Assembly (NCBI GenBank): GCA_002311915.1
Contig: DCAF01000008.1
Coordinates: 4,122-68,121 of the forward strand
Source: Sulfurovum sp. UBA1140
GTDB taxonomy: Bacteria; Campylobacterota; Campylobacteria; Campylobacterales; Sulfurovaceae
Length of the DNA stretch: 64,000 bases
Direction of reading: 5' to 3'
Shown here: in pieces, positions 19,092 to 28,152 of the stretch
How the letters are laid out: every line of letters begins with the position of its first letter
Position numbering within the stretch: the stretch's first letter is position 1
Position numbers and translations under genes: made by a program
Notes under the pieces: model-generated
What the model saw: the letters and a program-made list of their open reading frames with translations, nothing else
The model's database searches: none
Told to the model about the DNA's origin: nothing

Positions 19092-20309
19092 ATGGCAAAA
19101 TTTGAAAAAGCAAGTAGTATAGGTGAGTGGTTAGACCAGCGTATAGCAGTAGAGACACTCAAAAAAGTTATGCAGACAGAGTACTGGATTCCAAAAGATA
19201 TTAACTTCTTATGGGCAATGGGTATGGTTTTGGCTGCTACATTTGGTATTCTTATCGTTTCTGGTATTTTCCTTCTTATGTATTATCAACCACATGTTGA
19301 CCATGCGTTTGACTCTGTAAACTATTTGATTATGACGGAAGTTGGGTATGGTTGGTTGTGGAGACACATTCATGGTGTTGGTGCATCATTGGTCTTCTTA
19401 ATCATTTATATTCACATGTTTACAGGTATTTATTATGGTTCGTATAAAAGAGGTAGAGAACTTATTTGGATTTCAGGTATGTTACTTTTTGTACTCTTTT
19501 CTGCTGAAGCATTCTCTGGATATATGTTACCTTGGGGACAAATGAGTTACTGGGCTGGTATGGTTATTACCAACTTATTTTCTGGTGGTTCACTAGAAGC
19601 TTATGGTTTGGTCGAGTGGATTAGAGGGGATTATGTTCCTGCTCAAGCATTCTTGACACGATTCTTTATGTTACATGTATTCTTGATGCCGTTAATGATT
19701 ATCGGTGCGATTGTATTCCACTTTGGAACACTTAGAATCCCACATGTTAACAATCAAGAGGGTGAAGATTTTGATTATGCTGAAGCTGCAGAGCTTTATA
19801 AAGCAGGTAAAGTAAAAGAGTCTAAGGTTATTCCATTTAGCCCTGTATTCTTGAGTAAAGATGTATTTGTAATGGGTGTCTATTTTGTTCTGTTTTTCTA
19901 TCTTGTATTTTACAACTTTAGTTTTGCAATGGATCCTGTAAACTTTGACCCTGCAAATGGCTTGAGTACACCAGCACACATCTACCCTGAGTGGTATTTC
20001 TTGTGGTCGTATGAGATTCTAAGACCATTTTCTAAAGATATTGGTTTGATCTTGTTTGCAATATCTCAAGTAATCTTCTTTACACTTCCATTCTTGGATA
20101 GAAGTCCAAATGTTGCACCAGCAAGTCGAAGAGGACTCTTTAAATACTGGTTCTGGATACTGTTGGTTGACTGTCTTATCTTGACATTTATGGGTAAATT
20201 ACCACCAACAGATCCAACATTCGCATCTATCGGATTGGTTTCAGCTGTTATATTCTTCGCATTATGGATAGCGTTGCCAATTATCACAAAATTAGAAAAA
20301 AAGCTGTAA
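19092..20309 (+). CDS. petB: Ubiquinol-cytochrome c reductase, cytochrome b
   Basis: Membrane subunit with two b haems. The haem-ligand region is WRHIHGVGAS followed by IYIHMF, with a second His set near FFMLHVFLMP and IVFHFG. The quinol-site PEWYF motif is near residue 296. There are about eight membrane spans over 405 residues, so this is the full-length (unsplit) bc1 form. It sits between petA (9 bases) and petC (10 bases), a clear operon. Confidence 0.95.
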   Translation: MAKFEKASSIGEWLDQRIAVETLKKVMQTEYWIPKDINFLWAMGMVLAATFGILIVSGIFLLMYYQPHVDHAFDSVNYLIMTEVGYGWLWRHIHGVGASLVFLIIYIHMFTGIYYGSYKRGRELIWISGMLLFVLFSAEAFSGYMLPWGQMSYWAGMVITNLFSGGSLEAYGLVEWIRGDYVPAQAFLTRFFMLHVFLMPLMIIGAIVFHFGTLRIPHVNNQEGEDFDYAEAAELYKAGKVKESKVIPFSPVFLSKDVFVMGVYFVLFFYLVFYNFSFAMDPVNFDPANGLSTPAHIYPEWYFLWSYEILRPFSKDIGLILFAISQVIFFTLPFLDRSPNVAPASRRGLFKYWFWILLVDCLILTFMGKLPPTDPTFASIGLVSAVIFFALWIALPIITKLEKKL

Positions 20310-20319
20310 GGAGTAGAGA

Positions 20320-21270
20320 ATGAATAAAGAATTAAAAATATTCGCAGTTGTTGCAGCCTTTACAATAGCACTATACTGGGGAGTTGAGCCATTTGCTCAC
20401 TCTCAAATGCATGCACATGTTGATGGTAATGGTTTAGTATATGATGGTAAAGCAGATATTGCATACACATCAAAAGATAAAGTGAAAGCGAAAAAAGCTT
20501 TCTGGGCAGATGTTAAAACCATAGCAGCACTTAAAGGTGATGTAACAGCTGGTGAAGCTGGTTTTGCAACATGTACGGGTTGTCACATGGATGGTGCGGC
20601 TAATATGGGTGGTGTTACTCCACCTATACTTGACCATGCAGGTGCATTGTATGACAAAAATTATCTTATTGCATTGATTAAAGATCCTGCAATGGCGATG
20701 AATACTGATCATAAATTTACAGGTACCAGGACCCATCCAATGGGTAGTATTAAAGCAATGATGACCGATAATCAGCAAATTGCTGACGTGGTTGCGTATA
20801 TCAAAGCTAAAAAAGCAGGTGAAGTGACTCCAAAAGAGGCATATGTTGAATCCTGTGGACGATGTCATGCTAACCGTTATGGTAACTCGACTCAATTGGG
20901 TGAGACTCCTAAATTTAAGTACAAAAAAGATGAGTTGGCTTATCAGATTAAAGTGCTTGAAGAGCAAGACTTAATTAAAGCCTATATGGGGAAAATTCCA
21001 CCAGATTTGTCTATTATCTATAGAGCTAGAAGCCACCACTTCTTGGAGACTTTTATAGAGAATCCACAGAGTCAACTTCACGGTACAGCGATGCCTAGAG
21101 TAGGACTTAGTGAGAATGGTATGCACAAAGTTATGGCATATCTTGAAGAGACAGGTGACCCTAGTAAACCAGCTAGAGATGCACTTGGACCATGGGTACT
21201 GCTATTTTTTGTTATCTTTACAATTTTAGCTTATCTTTGGAAAAACTCTTTATGGAGAGATTTACATTAA
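20320..21270 (+). CDS. petC: Di-haem cytochrome c subunit of the bc1 complex
   Basis: Plays the cytochrome c1 role. An N-terminal hydrophobic segment (IFAVVAAFTIALYWGV) precedes two c-type haem sites, CTGCH near residue 86 and CGRCH near 179. The C-terminal anchor is WVLLFFVIFTILAYLW near 293-310. The two-haem form, unlike mono-haem mitochondrial c1, is usual for Campylobacterota. Last gene of petABC, with a hairpin about 15 bases after the stop. Confidence 0.93.
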   Translation: MNKELKIFAVVAAFTIALYWGVEPFAHSQMHAHVDGNGLVYDGKADIAYTSKDKVKAKKAFWADVKTIAALKGDVTAGEAGFATCTGCHMDGAANMGGVTPPILDHAGALYDKNYLIALIKDPAMAMNTDHKFTGTRTHPMGSIKAMMTDNQQIADVVAYIKAKKAGEVTPKEAYVESCGRCHANRYGNSTQLGETPKFKYKKDELAYQIKVLEEQDLIKAYMGKIPPDLSIIYRARSHHFLETFIENPQSQLHGTAMPRVGLSENGMHKVMAYLEETGDPSKPARDALGPWVLLFFVIFTILAYLWKNSLWRDLH

Positions 21271-21285
21271 TCTTTCTCTTTAGAT

Positions 21286-21311
21286 AAGAATAAGGCTTTT
21301 GCCTTGTTCTT
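21286..21311 (+). terminator. Hairpin after petABC
   Basis: AAGAATAAGGC, TTTT and GCCTTGTTCTT form an 11-position stem with one mismatch. The sequence after it is T-rich but not a clean T-run. Confidence 0.55.
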
Positions 21312-21413
21312 ATATAACTATACTATTCTTTTCTGTTAAACTAAAATTTTTAATTTCCCTTAAACCATTTTTTCACTATTATTACCTTAAAATTTAAAAT
21401 CTAGGCAATTCCC

Positions 21414-21963
21414 ATGACTGATTTAGAGATCACCCTTGATGACATTCGAGACAATTTTGACCAAAGAAGCATATTGCGAGGTAATGAGTATTATCTTGAT
21501 GGTAGAGTGATTGAACTTAAAAGTTATGGTGTAGATAGAGCTAAAAATTTTGAGCAGATAGAGAAGTATGATATCATCTTAACCACCTATCACCAAACTA
21601 ACAGGCTCGACACAAAAGAGAGAAGAGGCGATAGAAAAATTTACCAAAGGTGATGCTACAATCTTCCTTATTAGCCTCAAAGCAGGTGGAGTAGGGCTAA
21701 ACTTGGTAGAAGCTGATACGGTCATCCACTATGACCCTTGGTGGAATCCTGCTGTGGAGAATCAAGCTACGGACAGAGCTTATCGAATTGGGCAAGATAA
21801 GGCAGTGTTTGTCTATAAGTTAATCGTTGAGAACTCAATAGAGGAGCAGATTATAAAACTTCAAGAGAAGAAAAAATCACTTCAAGCAGGGATATATAAG
21901 GGCAATAAGGACAAGAGTGATAAGTTTGATGGTGAGGAGTTGGTGGAGCTGTTGAGGTTGTAA
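21414..21963 (+). pseudogene. Decayed SNF2-family helicase gene
   Basis: Only fragments remain. 21414-21540 encodes the start of a SWIM-type SNF2 protein (LDDIRDNFDQRSILRGNEYY). It runs directly into a piece of the helicase core ending IILTTYH, near 21590. The frame then shifts, and the C-terminal helicase domain continues in another frame: [15 protein letters not shown], then [33 protein letters not shown] and IGQ, up to the stop at 21961-21963. Full-length relatives have roughly a thousand residues, so most of the gene has been lost in at least two deletions. It is almost certainly not functional. Confidence 0.85.
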
Positions 21964-21968
21964 TTTTT

Positions 21969-21996
21969 TTGACACATATCATCACACTTTTATCTA
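21969..21996 (+). promoter_or_regulatory. Probable promoter of the moaA operon
   Basis: A perfect TTGACA (21969-21974) is followed after 16 bases by TATCTA (21991-21996), 41 bases before the moaA ATG. No regulator site was recognised. Confidence 0.5.
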
Positions 21997-22036
21997 CTTT
22001 TGGTTAATCTAAGCAAAAATTATTATATGGATTATT

Positions 22037-23008
22037 ATGCTTATAGATGGACACGGAAGAACCGTTGATTACCTTAGAGTCTCGGTGACAGAGAGATGTA
22101 ACTTTAGATGTCAGTACTGTATGCCAGAGAAACCTTTCTCTTGGGTTCCACGAGAAAACCTACTCTCTTTTGAAGAGCTATTTTTGTTTATGAAAGTAGC
22201 GATAGATGAGGGTGTTACCAAAATTCGTATTACAGGTGGAGAACCACTCTTACGTGAGGGATTAGATACTTTCATTAGGATGATTCATGACTATAAGCCA
22301 GATATTGATTTGGCATTGACTACCAATGCTTACTTACTTCCTCAAACAGCACAAAAACTTAAAGATGCAGGACTTAAACGGCTCAATATCTCACTAGACT
22401 CTTTAAAGCCTGAAGTTGCTCAACAGATAGCACAGAAAGATGTTTTGGCACAGGTACTTAAGGGGATAGACAAAGCCTTAGAAGTTGGATTAGGAGTGAA
22501 AATCAATATGGTTCCTCTTAAAGGAATTAATGATGATGAGATTTTAGATATTATTGATTACTGTAAAGAGCGAAACATTAAAGTGCGATTTATTGAGTAT
22601 ATGGAAAATGCTCATGCCAGTAAATCCATTGAGGGGATGCATGGACGAGAGATACTCGAAAAAGTAAAAGAGCGATATACCATCAATGCCTTAGGGCGTG
22701 AGGGGGCTAGTCCCTCGTTTAACTACAAATTAGATGATGGGTATGAGTTTGGACTCATCGACCCTCATAAGCATGACTTTTGTGAAAACTGTAACCGTAT
22801 TCGATTGACAGCAGAGGGTAATTTGATTCCTTGTTTGTATTTTGATGAGGCATTAAGTATCGCCAAAGCTGTTAAAGCAGGAGACATCGAGGGTGCGAGT
22901 CAAGTGTTGGCAAAGGTACTTAAAGATAAACCCAAAGAGAACCGTTGGAGTGAAGATTTAAATGGTGAAGATGTCTCGGCAAGAGCTTTTTATGAGACGG
23001 GTGGGTGA
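22037..23008 (+). CDS. moaA: GTP 3',8-cyclase (molybdenum cofactor synthesis)
   Basis: Radical-SAM enzyme that starts molybdopterin synthesis from GTP. The N-terminal cluster motif is CNFRCQYC (residues about 21-28). GGEPLLR follows, and the second C-terminal cluster site is [10 protein letters not shown] with a later Cys (IPCLYF). 323 residues is typical, although the last residues differ from the usual GG tail (the protein ends YETGG, so the conserved C-terminal GG is kept). The next gene starts at or just inside its end. moeA at 28153-29373 is another step of the same pathway. Confidence 0.95.
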   Translation: MLIDGHGRTVDYLRVSVTERCNFRCQYCMPEKPFSWVPRENLLSFEELFLFMKVAIDEGVTKIRITGGEPLLREGLDTFIRMIHDYKPDIDLALTTNAYLLPQTAQKLKDAGLKRLNISLDSLKPEVAQQIAQKDVLAQVLKGIDKALEVGLGVKINMVPLKGINDDEILDIIDYCKERNIKVRFIEYMENAHASKSIEGMHGREILEKVKERYTINALGREGASPSFNYKLDDGYEFGLIDPHKHDFCENCNRIRLTAEGNLIPCLYFDEALSIAKAVKAGDIEGASQVLAKVLKDKPKENRWSEDLNGEDVSARAFYETGG

Positions 23009-23009
23009 T

Positions 23010-23693
23010 TTGAAGTTTGTTAATAAAAAGGTCATAATTTTTGATTTGGATGGCACACTTATTGATAGCTCTCCTGATTTATCACACGCTGTAAACCATA
23101 TGTTAGAGCAGTTAAACCTCTCTACTTTTAGTGAATCAACGGTTCATGGGTGGGTAGGAAATGGTGCATCTACTTTGGTTAAACGCGCGTTATCGGGAGA
23201 TAGTCTAATAGATGAGACGATAGACCCTAAATTGTTTGAAAAAGCTCTTGATATTTTTTTAAAATTTTATGCTAAAAACCTCTGTGTGGCGACAACACTT
23301 TACCCCAATGTTAAAGAGACATTAGCATCTTTAAAAAAAGAGGGTTATATCTTGGTTATTGTGACCAACAAACCGTTTGATTTTGTAGCACCTATCTTAA
23401 AAGGTTTGGGCTTAGATGGGTTATTTGAGTTCTATTTAGGTGGAGAGAGTTTAGAGAAGCGAAAGCCTGACCCTATGCCTCTGTTTTATGTGTGTGAGAA
23501 GCTTAACGTTACTGTTGAAGAGTGTGTGATGATAGGTGATTCAAAAAATGATATTATCTCAGCCAATCATGCAAAAATGCAGAGTGTTGGGGTCACTTAT
23601 GGTTATAATTATGGTGAAGATATTGCTCTTTATCAGCCCACGATGATGGTGGATGATTTTGCCGATATTTTACCAAGTTTTATAGGACAGTAG
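23010..23693 (+). CDS. gph: Phosphoglycolate phosphatase-like HAD hydrolase
   Basis: HAD motifs are in order: FDLDGTLID (motif I, near the N-terminus), VTNKP (II), a KPDP block and MIGDSKND (IV). The cap domain is of the Gph/PGP type, and 2-phosphoglycolate is the likely substrate, though HAD specificity is hard to read. The frame is open back to 22962 inside moaA. TTG 23010 gives MKFVNKKVIIFDLDG, like family members; ATG 22992 is the alternative. FAD oxidoreductase follows after 2 bases. Confidence 0.8.
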   Translation: MKFVNKKVIIFDLDGTLIDSSPDLSHAVNHMLEQLNLSTFSESTVHGWVGNGASTLVKRALSGDSLIDETIDPKLFEKALDIFLKFYAKNLCVATTLYPNVKETLASLKKEGYILVIVTNKPFDFVAPILKGLGLDGLFEFYLGGESLEKRKPDPMPLFYVCEKLNVTVEECVMIGDSKNDIISANHAKMQSVGVTYGYNYGEDIALYQPTMMVDDFADILPSFIGQ

Positions 23694-23695
23694 CA

Positions 23696-25111
23696 ATGAA
23701 TCAAAAAGCAAAAATAGCCGTTATCGGTGGTGGTGTGGCAGGTGCTTCAACAGCACTCTATCTAGGAAATTTAGGGCTAGAGGTGACACTTTTTGAAAGA
23801 GAGACCTCTTTGGTCAATGGCCCCCCATTTTGTCATCTTCATGCAGGGGGCAATCTCTATCCTAATATTTCTGATGAGCAGTGTATTAAACTACTCAAAC
23901 AGTCCATAGATTTTTTGCGTTTTTATCCTCATGTGGTAGATTATCGCCCCACGGTGATTGCACTGCCCAATTATTGTACTTCTAATGTAAACAACCTGTT
24001 TCCTCGTCTTAAAAAACTACAAAAAGAGTATGAATTACTAATAGAAAATGACCCTAAAAATAGAGTCTTAGGCGAGAGTAAAGATTACTATAGACTCTAT
24101 AGCAAAGAGCAGATAGAGGACTTAAAAGAGGGAAAAATAACCAACAGTTTAGATAAATGGATGGTTCCTGTAGCTCAAAATATAGACTTGACCAAAGTAC
24201 AGTTTCCCCTCATTTTAGTTCAAGAGTATGGGCTTAACCTCTTTCGTTTGGGTGCGAGTATGGCTCTTGCTTTAAAAAAAATAGAAGAGGTTCAAGTTTT
24301 GTTCAATACAACAGTGACCAATGTAGTAAAAGATAAGAACCGTTGGAATATCAGTTATCAAAAAGATGAAGAGATAGCCCAAGAGAATTTTGATTATCTT
24401 ATTAACGCCACAGGGTTTAGAACAGGAAAAATAGATGATTTTTTAGATGTCCCTTGTAAAAAAATGGTCGAGTTTAAAGCAGCTTATGTAACCAAATGGG
24501 AACAGGCAGAGGGTACTCTTTTTCCTGAAATAATCTTTCATGGAGAGCGAGGAACCCCCCAAGGAATGGGACAGTTCACCCCTTATCCCAATGGTCACTT
24601 CCAGCTTCACGGCATGACCAATGAGATTACACTCTATAAAGATGGATTGGTTGCAAGTACGGCTCTAAGTTGTCAACCACAACTCAAACCAAACTTCATC
24701 GAAAAGATTGAGAAGTCGTGGAGTAAGGAGGAGGTGGAGCAGAGAACGAAAAGTGCTATCCAACATCTATCCAAATTTATCCCCTCTTTTAGCCAAGCAA
24801 GAGTGGGTTCAAAACCTCTTTTTGGAGCGCAACAAATCCCAGGAGATGACCCATCACTTCGTGTGGCAGAGGTCTCATTTCCTACTGAAAAATATGCACG
24901 ATGTGAGATTGTTAAAGTCTCCTCAGTCATTGATATGATAGATAGCATTGTTGGTGAATTGATAAAGCTTGGTTATGTAGATAAGCGTTGTAATTTTGAA
25001 CCGATGATAGATGAGAAAGAGGCAGATATTACAAAAGTTGCTGAGTTGATTTGTAGAGAACGAGAGTATCCCGAGATGTTGGCTCATCGGAGTGTTTTGG
25101 GATTACAATAA
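23696..25111 (+). CDS. FAD-dependent oxidoreductase (DAO family)
   Basis: The N-terminal dinucleotide-binding motif is IAVIGGGVAGASTALYLG (residues 8-25), ending with the acidic residue in LFERE. The long middle part and the FDYLINATGFRTGK block are as in amine- or amino-acid-oxidising DAO flavoproteins. There is no signal peptide, so it is cytoplasmic. The substrate is unknown. It starts 2 bases after gph and its stop overlaps a possible small ORF (TAATG). It lies between the moaA-gph and queE-queD genes without an obvious link to either pathway. Confidence 0.75.
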   Translation: MNQKAKIAVIGGGVAGASTALYLGNLGLEVTLFERETSLVNGPPFCHLHAGGNLYPNISDEQCIKLLKQSIDFLRFYPHVVDYRPTVIALPNYCTSNVNNLFPRLKKLQKEYELLIENDPKNRVLGESKDYYRLYSKEQIEDLKEGKITNSLDKWMVPVAQNIDLTKVQFPLILVQEYGLNLFRLGASMALALKKIEEVQVLFNTTVTNVVKDKNRWNISYQKDEEIAQENFDYLINATGFRTGKIDDFLDVPCKKMVEFKAAYVTKWEQAEGTLFPEIIFHGERGTPQGMGQFTPYPNGHFQLHGMTNEITLYKDGLVASTALSCQPQLKPNFIEKIEKSWSKEEVEQRTKSAIQHLSKFIPSFSQARVGSKPLFGAQQIPGDDPSLRVAEVSFPTEKYARCEIVKVSSVIDMIDSIVGELIKLGYVDKRCNFEPMIDEKEADITKVAELICREREYPEMLAHRSVLGLQ

Positions 25112-25312
25112 TGGTGTTAGAGGTAAATATGCCCAAGTCTATAAAGAGGGTGAATATTATAAAAATAGATACAGATATAATGAAGTTTTTTCCTGATACA
25201 AAGTCTGTAAATGAAGAGTTACGAACTTGATGATGTTTTAGCTCATAAAGATGACAATCCAATGATAGGGCTGATAGAGAGTGAGTTTTTAAATATAGAG
25301 GATAATAAATAA
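25111..25312 (+). pseudogene. Possible broken small gene (two short frames)
   Basis: A 39-codon frame (25111-25230) starts at an ATG sharing a base with the previous stop. It encodes MVLEVNMPKSIKRVNIIKID and continues to a stop after ..NEELRT. A second, shifted frame (25211-25312) encodes 33 residues containing LAHKDDNPMIGLIESEFLNI and stops 1 base before queE. The first part looks a little like the N-terminus of CopG-type antitoxins. One frameshifted gene, two tiny genes, or chance are all possible. Confidence 0.25.
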
Positions 25313-25313
25313 A

Positions 25314-26072
25314 ATGTTCTACCTAACCGAAAAATTCTTCTCCATTCAAGGAGAAGGTAAATATGCAGGAATCCCATCGTACTTTTTACGTACGGGTGGG
25401 TGTAATTTGAGTTGCCCAGGGTTTGGGGCTAGTTATGATGTGAATGGTGTGGAGCAGATGGGGTGTGATACTTACTTTGCTGTAGACTCTCATTTTTCCT
25501 CTTCTTGGGAGAAGGTAGAGAAGGCTTCTGTGCTGATTGCTCATTTGGATAAGGAGTTTGAAAAAATTGGTTATATTCCACAAATAGTTATTACAGGTGG
25601 AGAGCCTTTAATGTATTATAAGGATGAGGTCTTTTATAGTGTTATTGCATGGTTGGTATATCAAGGAACTCGTATAACCTTTGAAACAAATGGGACGATA
25701 GAGATTGATTTTAAAAAGTATGGCATGTATACACAGACTACTTTTGCACTCTCTATAAAACTAGCCAATTCAGGAGAGCCAAAAAATAGACGAATTAAGC
25801 CACGGGCTATTGCGAATATAGTGAACTACTCATATGATAGCTTTTTTAAATTTACGATTGATAAAAAATTGGTAGAGACAACGGCATTTGATGAGATAGA
25901 GGAGATAACAAAGGTATTTAAAAAGCCAAATATCTATTGTATGCCTGTTGGGGAGAGTCGTTCAAATATTTGGCACAATGACAGGGCTGTATTTGAGTTT
26001 TGTATGAAGCATGGGTTTAATTATAGTGATAGGTTGCATATACGGGTTTTTGATACGACGCAGGGGGTATAG
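25314..26072 (+). CDS. queE: 7-carboxy-7-deazaguanine synthase
   Basis: Radical-SAM enzyme of the preQ0/queuosine pathway; it acts on the product of QueD. It begins [20 protein letters not shown], the typical opening with the QGEG substrate block. The cluster Cys are spaced as in divergent QueE proteins: CNLSC, then a long insert to GCDTY, instead of CxxxCxx[10 protein letters not shown] is the SAM-binding block. 252 residues is usual for this class. queD lies about 0.9 kb downstream on the same strand. Confidence 0.9.
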   Translation: MFYLTEKFFSIQGEGKYAGIPSYFLRTGGCNLSCPGFGASYDVNGVEQMGCDTYFAVDSHFSSSWEKVEKASVLIAHLDKEFEKIGYIPQIVITGGEPLMYYKDEVFYSVIAWLVYQGTRITFETNGTIEIDFKKYGMYTQTTFALSIKLANSGEPKNRRIKPRAIANIVNYSYDSFFKFTIDKKLVETTAFDEIEEITKVFKKPNIYCMPVGESRSNIWHNDRAVFEFCMKHGFNYSDRLHIRVFDTTQGV

Positions 26073-26134
26073 CAAAATAAATATTAAGTTTATCTGTATA
26101 TAATCGAAAAAACAGTAAAAAAGGTCTTGACAGT

Positions 26135-26833
26135 ATGCCAAACAGCAAATTAAAAACAGAAGCATTGGAGCTTTTTAATGCAAAAGAGTACCCCAAAGCA
26201 TTGGAACTTTATCAATACCTTGCCCAGCAGGGGGATTTTTCTTCTTTGGCAACAGTGGGATATTTTTACCACAATGGTTTAGGGGTAGAAAAGAACTATA
26301 CAAAAGCAATAGCTTATTATGAAAAAGCTTCTGATGCGGGGGAACACTCCTCTTCTTATAATCTTGGACTCTTGTATTTAAAGGGGTTAGGGGTTGAAAA
26401 AAATAGTGTTAAAGCTCATGAATATTATCTTAAAGCAGCGACAAAAGGTATGCCCCAAGCTCAATTTGATGTGGCATTAATGTTTGAGAATGGAGAAGGG
26501 TGTGAGAAGAACTATTCAGAATCAGCTTTTTGGTACGAAGAGTCAGCCAAACGGGGGAATGCAGAAGCTTTTAATAATCTTGGAGCATTATTTAAAGAGG
26601 GGATAGGGGTAGAACAGAGTGATAAAAAAGCCTATATTCTATTTAAGCAGTCAGCAACAAGAGGTTCACCTCAGGGGCAGTTTAATTTGGGTGCGATGTA
26701 TGACCAAGGATTGGGGTGTGAGACCAATCAAGAAAAAGCGATAGAGTGGTGTCGAAAAGCTTCATTTCAAGGGCATCAAAAAGCCAAAGATATTATGCAC
26801 CGTATGCAACAAGATGGGCAGATAGTATTTTAA
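26135..26833 (+). CDS. Sel1-repeat (TPR-like) protein
   Basis: 232 residues composed mainly of about six 36-residue Sel1 repeats, each with the pattern A...LG.LY..G.GVEKN..KA..YY.KAA (for example YNLGLLYLKGLGVEKN). No signal peptide is seen, unlike the secreted Helicobacter Hcp proteins, so it is probably cytoplasmic. These repeats bind other proteins; the partner is unknown. It sits between queE and queD. Confidence 0.8.
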   Translation: MPNSKLKTEALELFNAKEYPKALELYQYLAQQGDFSSLATVGYFYHNGLGVEKNYTKAIAYYEKASDAGEHSSSYNLGLLYLKGLGVEKNSVKAHEYYLKAATKGMPQAQFDVALMFENGEGCEKNYSESAFWYEESAKRGNAEAFNNLGALFKEGIGVEQSDKKAYILFKQSATRGSPQGQFNLGAMYDQGLGCETNQEKAIEWCRKASFQGHQKAKDIMHRMQQDGQIVF

Positions 26834-26848
26834 TTAAAAGGATGTATT

Positions 26849-26944
26849 TTGAGCAAAGCCTTAAATACTACGCTGACGCTATGTCAACTTCAGCAGTTGG
26901 CTCATGCGACTGGTCGCATTTTAGAAAAGGAGATGAATAGTTAA
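26849..26944 (+). CDS. Possible 31-residue protein coupled to queD
   Basis: A TTG at 26849 lies 6 bases after AAAAGG and opens a 31-codon frame: SKALNTTLTLCQLQQLAHAT, then GRILEKEMNS. The stop TAA shares its last base with the queD ATG (TAATG), as in translationally coupled genes. The predicted peptide is helical and amphipathic. The placement and ribosome site support it. The non-ATG start and small size leave it uncertain; it could also be a leader that aids queD translation. Confidence 0.35.
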   Translation: MSKALNTTLTLCQLQQLAHATGRILEKEMNS

Positions 26945-27525
26945 TGATAATACGAAAACTGTTTAAATTTGAAAATGCCCACATTGTGCGTAACTGTAGT
27001 ACCACCCGATGTAGTGAAAATTTGCATGGACACTCTTATAAAGTAGAGGTGCTTTTAGAGTCAAATTATCTTGACCATGGGCAGATGGTGTATGATTTTG
27101 GATTAACCAAACGATACATTAAAGAGCTTATTGATGGGTTTGACCATGCCATTACCTTGTGGAGTGGTGATGATGGGGAGTATTTGAATGATATGAAAAA
27201 ACACTCAAGTCGTTGGATAGAGCTTCCTGTGAGTCCCTCGGCTGAACAGTTTTCTCGGGTAATTTTTTTGTTGGTTGAACGTGTTTTAGAGTGTACAGGT
27301 ATGGTTAATGGTGAACGAGAGGTTCAACTACACAGTGTTATTGTACATGAGACTGAAACAGGTTATGCCCAAGGATTTAAAGAAGATGCTCACAGTAAAT
27401 TGATGGGAAAAATAGATTTCAGGGATATTATTTTTTCTAAACAGGTGCAGAGCGAGTGGAGTGATGGGCAGTTATGGGAGAGTTTGTTAAATAAAAACTT
27501 AATGGTTAATCCATTAAAAGTATAG
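26944..27525 (+). CDS. queD: 6-carboxy-5,6,7,8-tetrahydropterin synthase
   Basis: Zinc enzyme that turns 7,8-dihydroneopterin triphosphate into 6-carboxytetrahydropterin for queuosine synthesis. The metal-binding His residues are in FENAHIVRN and LHGHSYKVEV. A Cys in the TTRCSEN loop, DFGLTKRYI and the late VHETETGYAQ are further PTPS-family blocks. At 193 residues it is longer than E. coli QueD (about 120), with inserts in the middle. Confidence 0.88.
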   Translation: MIIRKLFKFENAHIVRNCSTTRCSENLHGHSYKVEVLLESNYLDHGQMVYDFGLTKRYIKELIDGFDHAITLWSGDDGEYLNDMKKHSSRWIELPVSPSAEQFSRVIFLLVERVLECTGMVNGEREVQLHSVIVHETETGYAQGFKEDAHSKLMGKIDFRDIIFSKQVQSEWSDGQLWESLLNKNLMVNPLKV

Positions 27526-27570
27526 AGTTGACCAAAATCAATTTTTTAGGAAAAAATAAAAATAATAGAG

Positions 27571-27576
27571 TATAAT
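27571..27576 (+). promoter_or_regulatory. -10 element of the cytochrome c lipoprotein gene
   Basis: TATAAT, 35 bases before the ATG; AAAGGAA at 27601-27607 is the ribosome site. No clear -35 box. Confidence 0.4.
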
Positions 27577-27611
27577 TGTACATCATATAATTAATAACAT
27601 AAAGGAATAAC

Positions 27612-28109
27612 ATGAATAAAATAACAGTATTATCTGTAATTGTAGCATCTCTACTTTTGCTAGGTTGTGGCGAAGAGGCAACGAAAGAAGTGAGTGCATC
27701 TGTAGCTACTGAAAAAGCTGTAGAATCAGCAACAACTGAAACGGTAGCCGAGAAAGCAACCAAAGCTGTAGACGCTGTTAAAGAGGTAGCAACTGAAGTT
27801 GTTGAATCTACCAAAGAGGTAGCATCAGCAGTGGCTGAAAAAACAGCAGAAGTAGTAACAGAAGCTAAAGAGGCTGTCACAGGTGTTGATTTAAAAGCAT
27901 GTGCTGCATGTCATGGTGCTGATTTCGAGAAAAAAGCGATGGGTGTCTCTAAAATTGTTAAAGATATGAGTAAAGAGGATATTATTACTGCAATTAAAGG
28001 GTACAAAGATGGTTCTTATGGTGGTAATATGAAAGCACTTATGAAGGGTCAAGTTGCCTCTTTTGATGATGCAAAAATTGAAGCAGTTGCTGGTCAAATT
28101 GCAAAATAG
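27612..28109 (+). CDS. Lipid-anchored mono-haem cytochrome c
   Basis: 165 residues. The signal peptide ends at a lipobox (LLLLGC, Cys near 20). About 65 residues of Ala/Val/Glu/Lys/Thr-rich sequence with heptad-like spacing follow (for example EVATEVVESTKEVASAVAEK), probably a long helix or stalk. The C-terminal 75 residues are a class I cytochrome c: CAACH near residue 97, and Met in MKALMKGQ as candidate sixth ligand. It is probably a periplasmic electron carrier held to a membrane, able to serve bc1 or Sox reactions. A -10 TATAAT is 35 bases upstream. Confidence 0.85.
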   Translation: MNKITVLSVIVASLLLLGCGEEATKEVSASVATEKAVESATTETVAEKATKAVDAVKEVATEVVESTKEVASAVAEKTAEVVTEAKEAVTGVDLKACAACHGADFEKKAMGVSKIVKDMSKEDIITAIKGYKDGSYGGNMKALMKGQVASFDDAKIEAVAGQIAK

Positions 28110-28133
28110 TTAGAACTCCTGTTTTCTAATTTC

Positions 28134-28151
28134 GTGGGCAGGAATGCCCAC
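28134..28151. terminator. Hairpin between convergent genes
   Basis: GTGGGC, a 6-base loop and GCCCAC form a perfect stem between the cytochrome gene and moeA. No T-run adjoins it, so it may be a repeat-type hairpin instead. Confidence 0.45.
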
Positions 28152-28152
28152 A

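Noticed and set aside
20470..20967. 165-codon open frame on the minus strand
   Set aside because: Entirely antisense to petC, with no family features; Cys/His/Phe-rich shadow frame.
27506..27880. 124-codon minus-strand frame rich in Ala, Ser, Thr and Val
   Set aside because: Antisense to the low-complexity stalk of the cytochrome c gene, which explains its composition.
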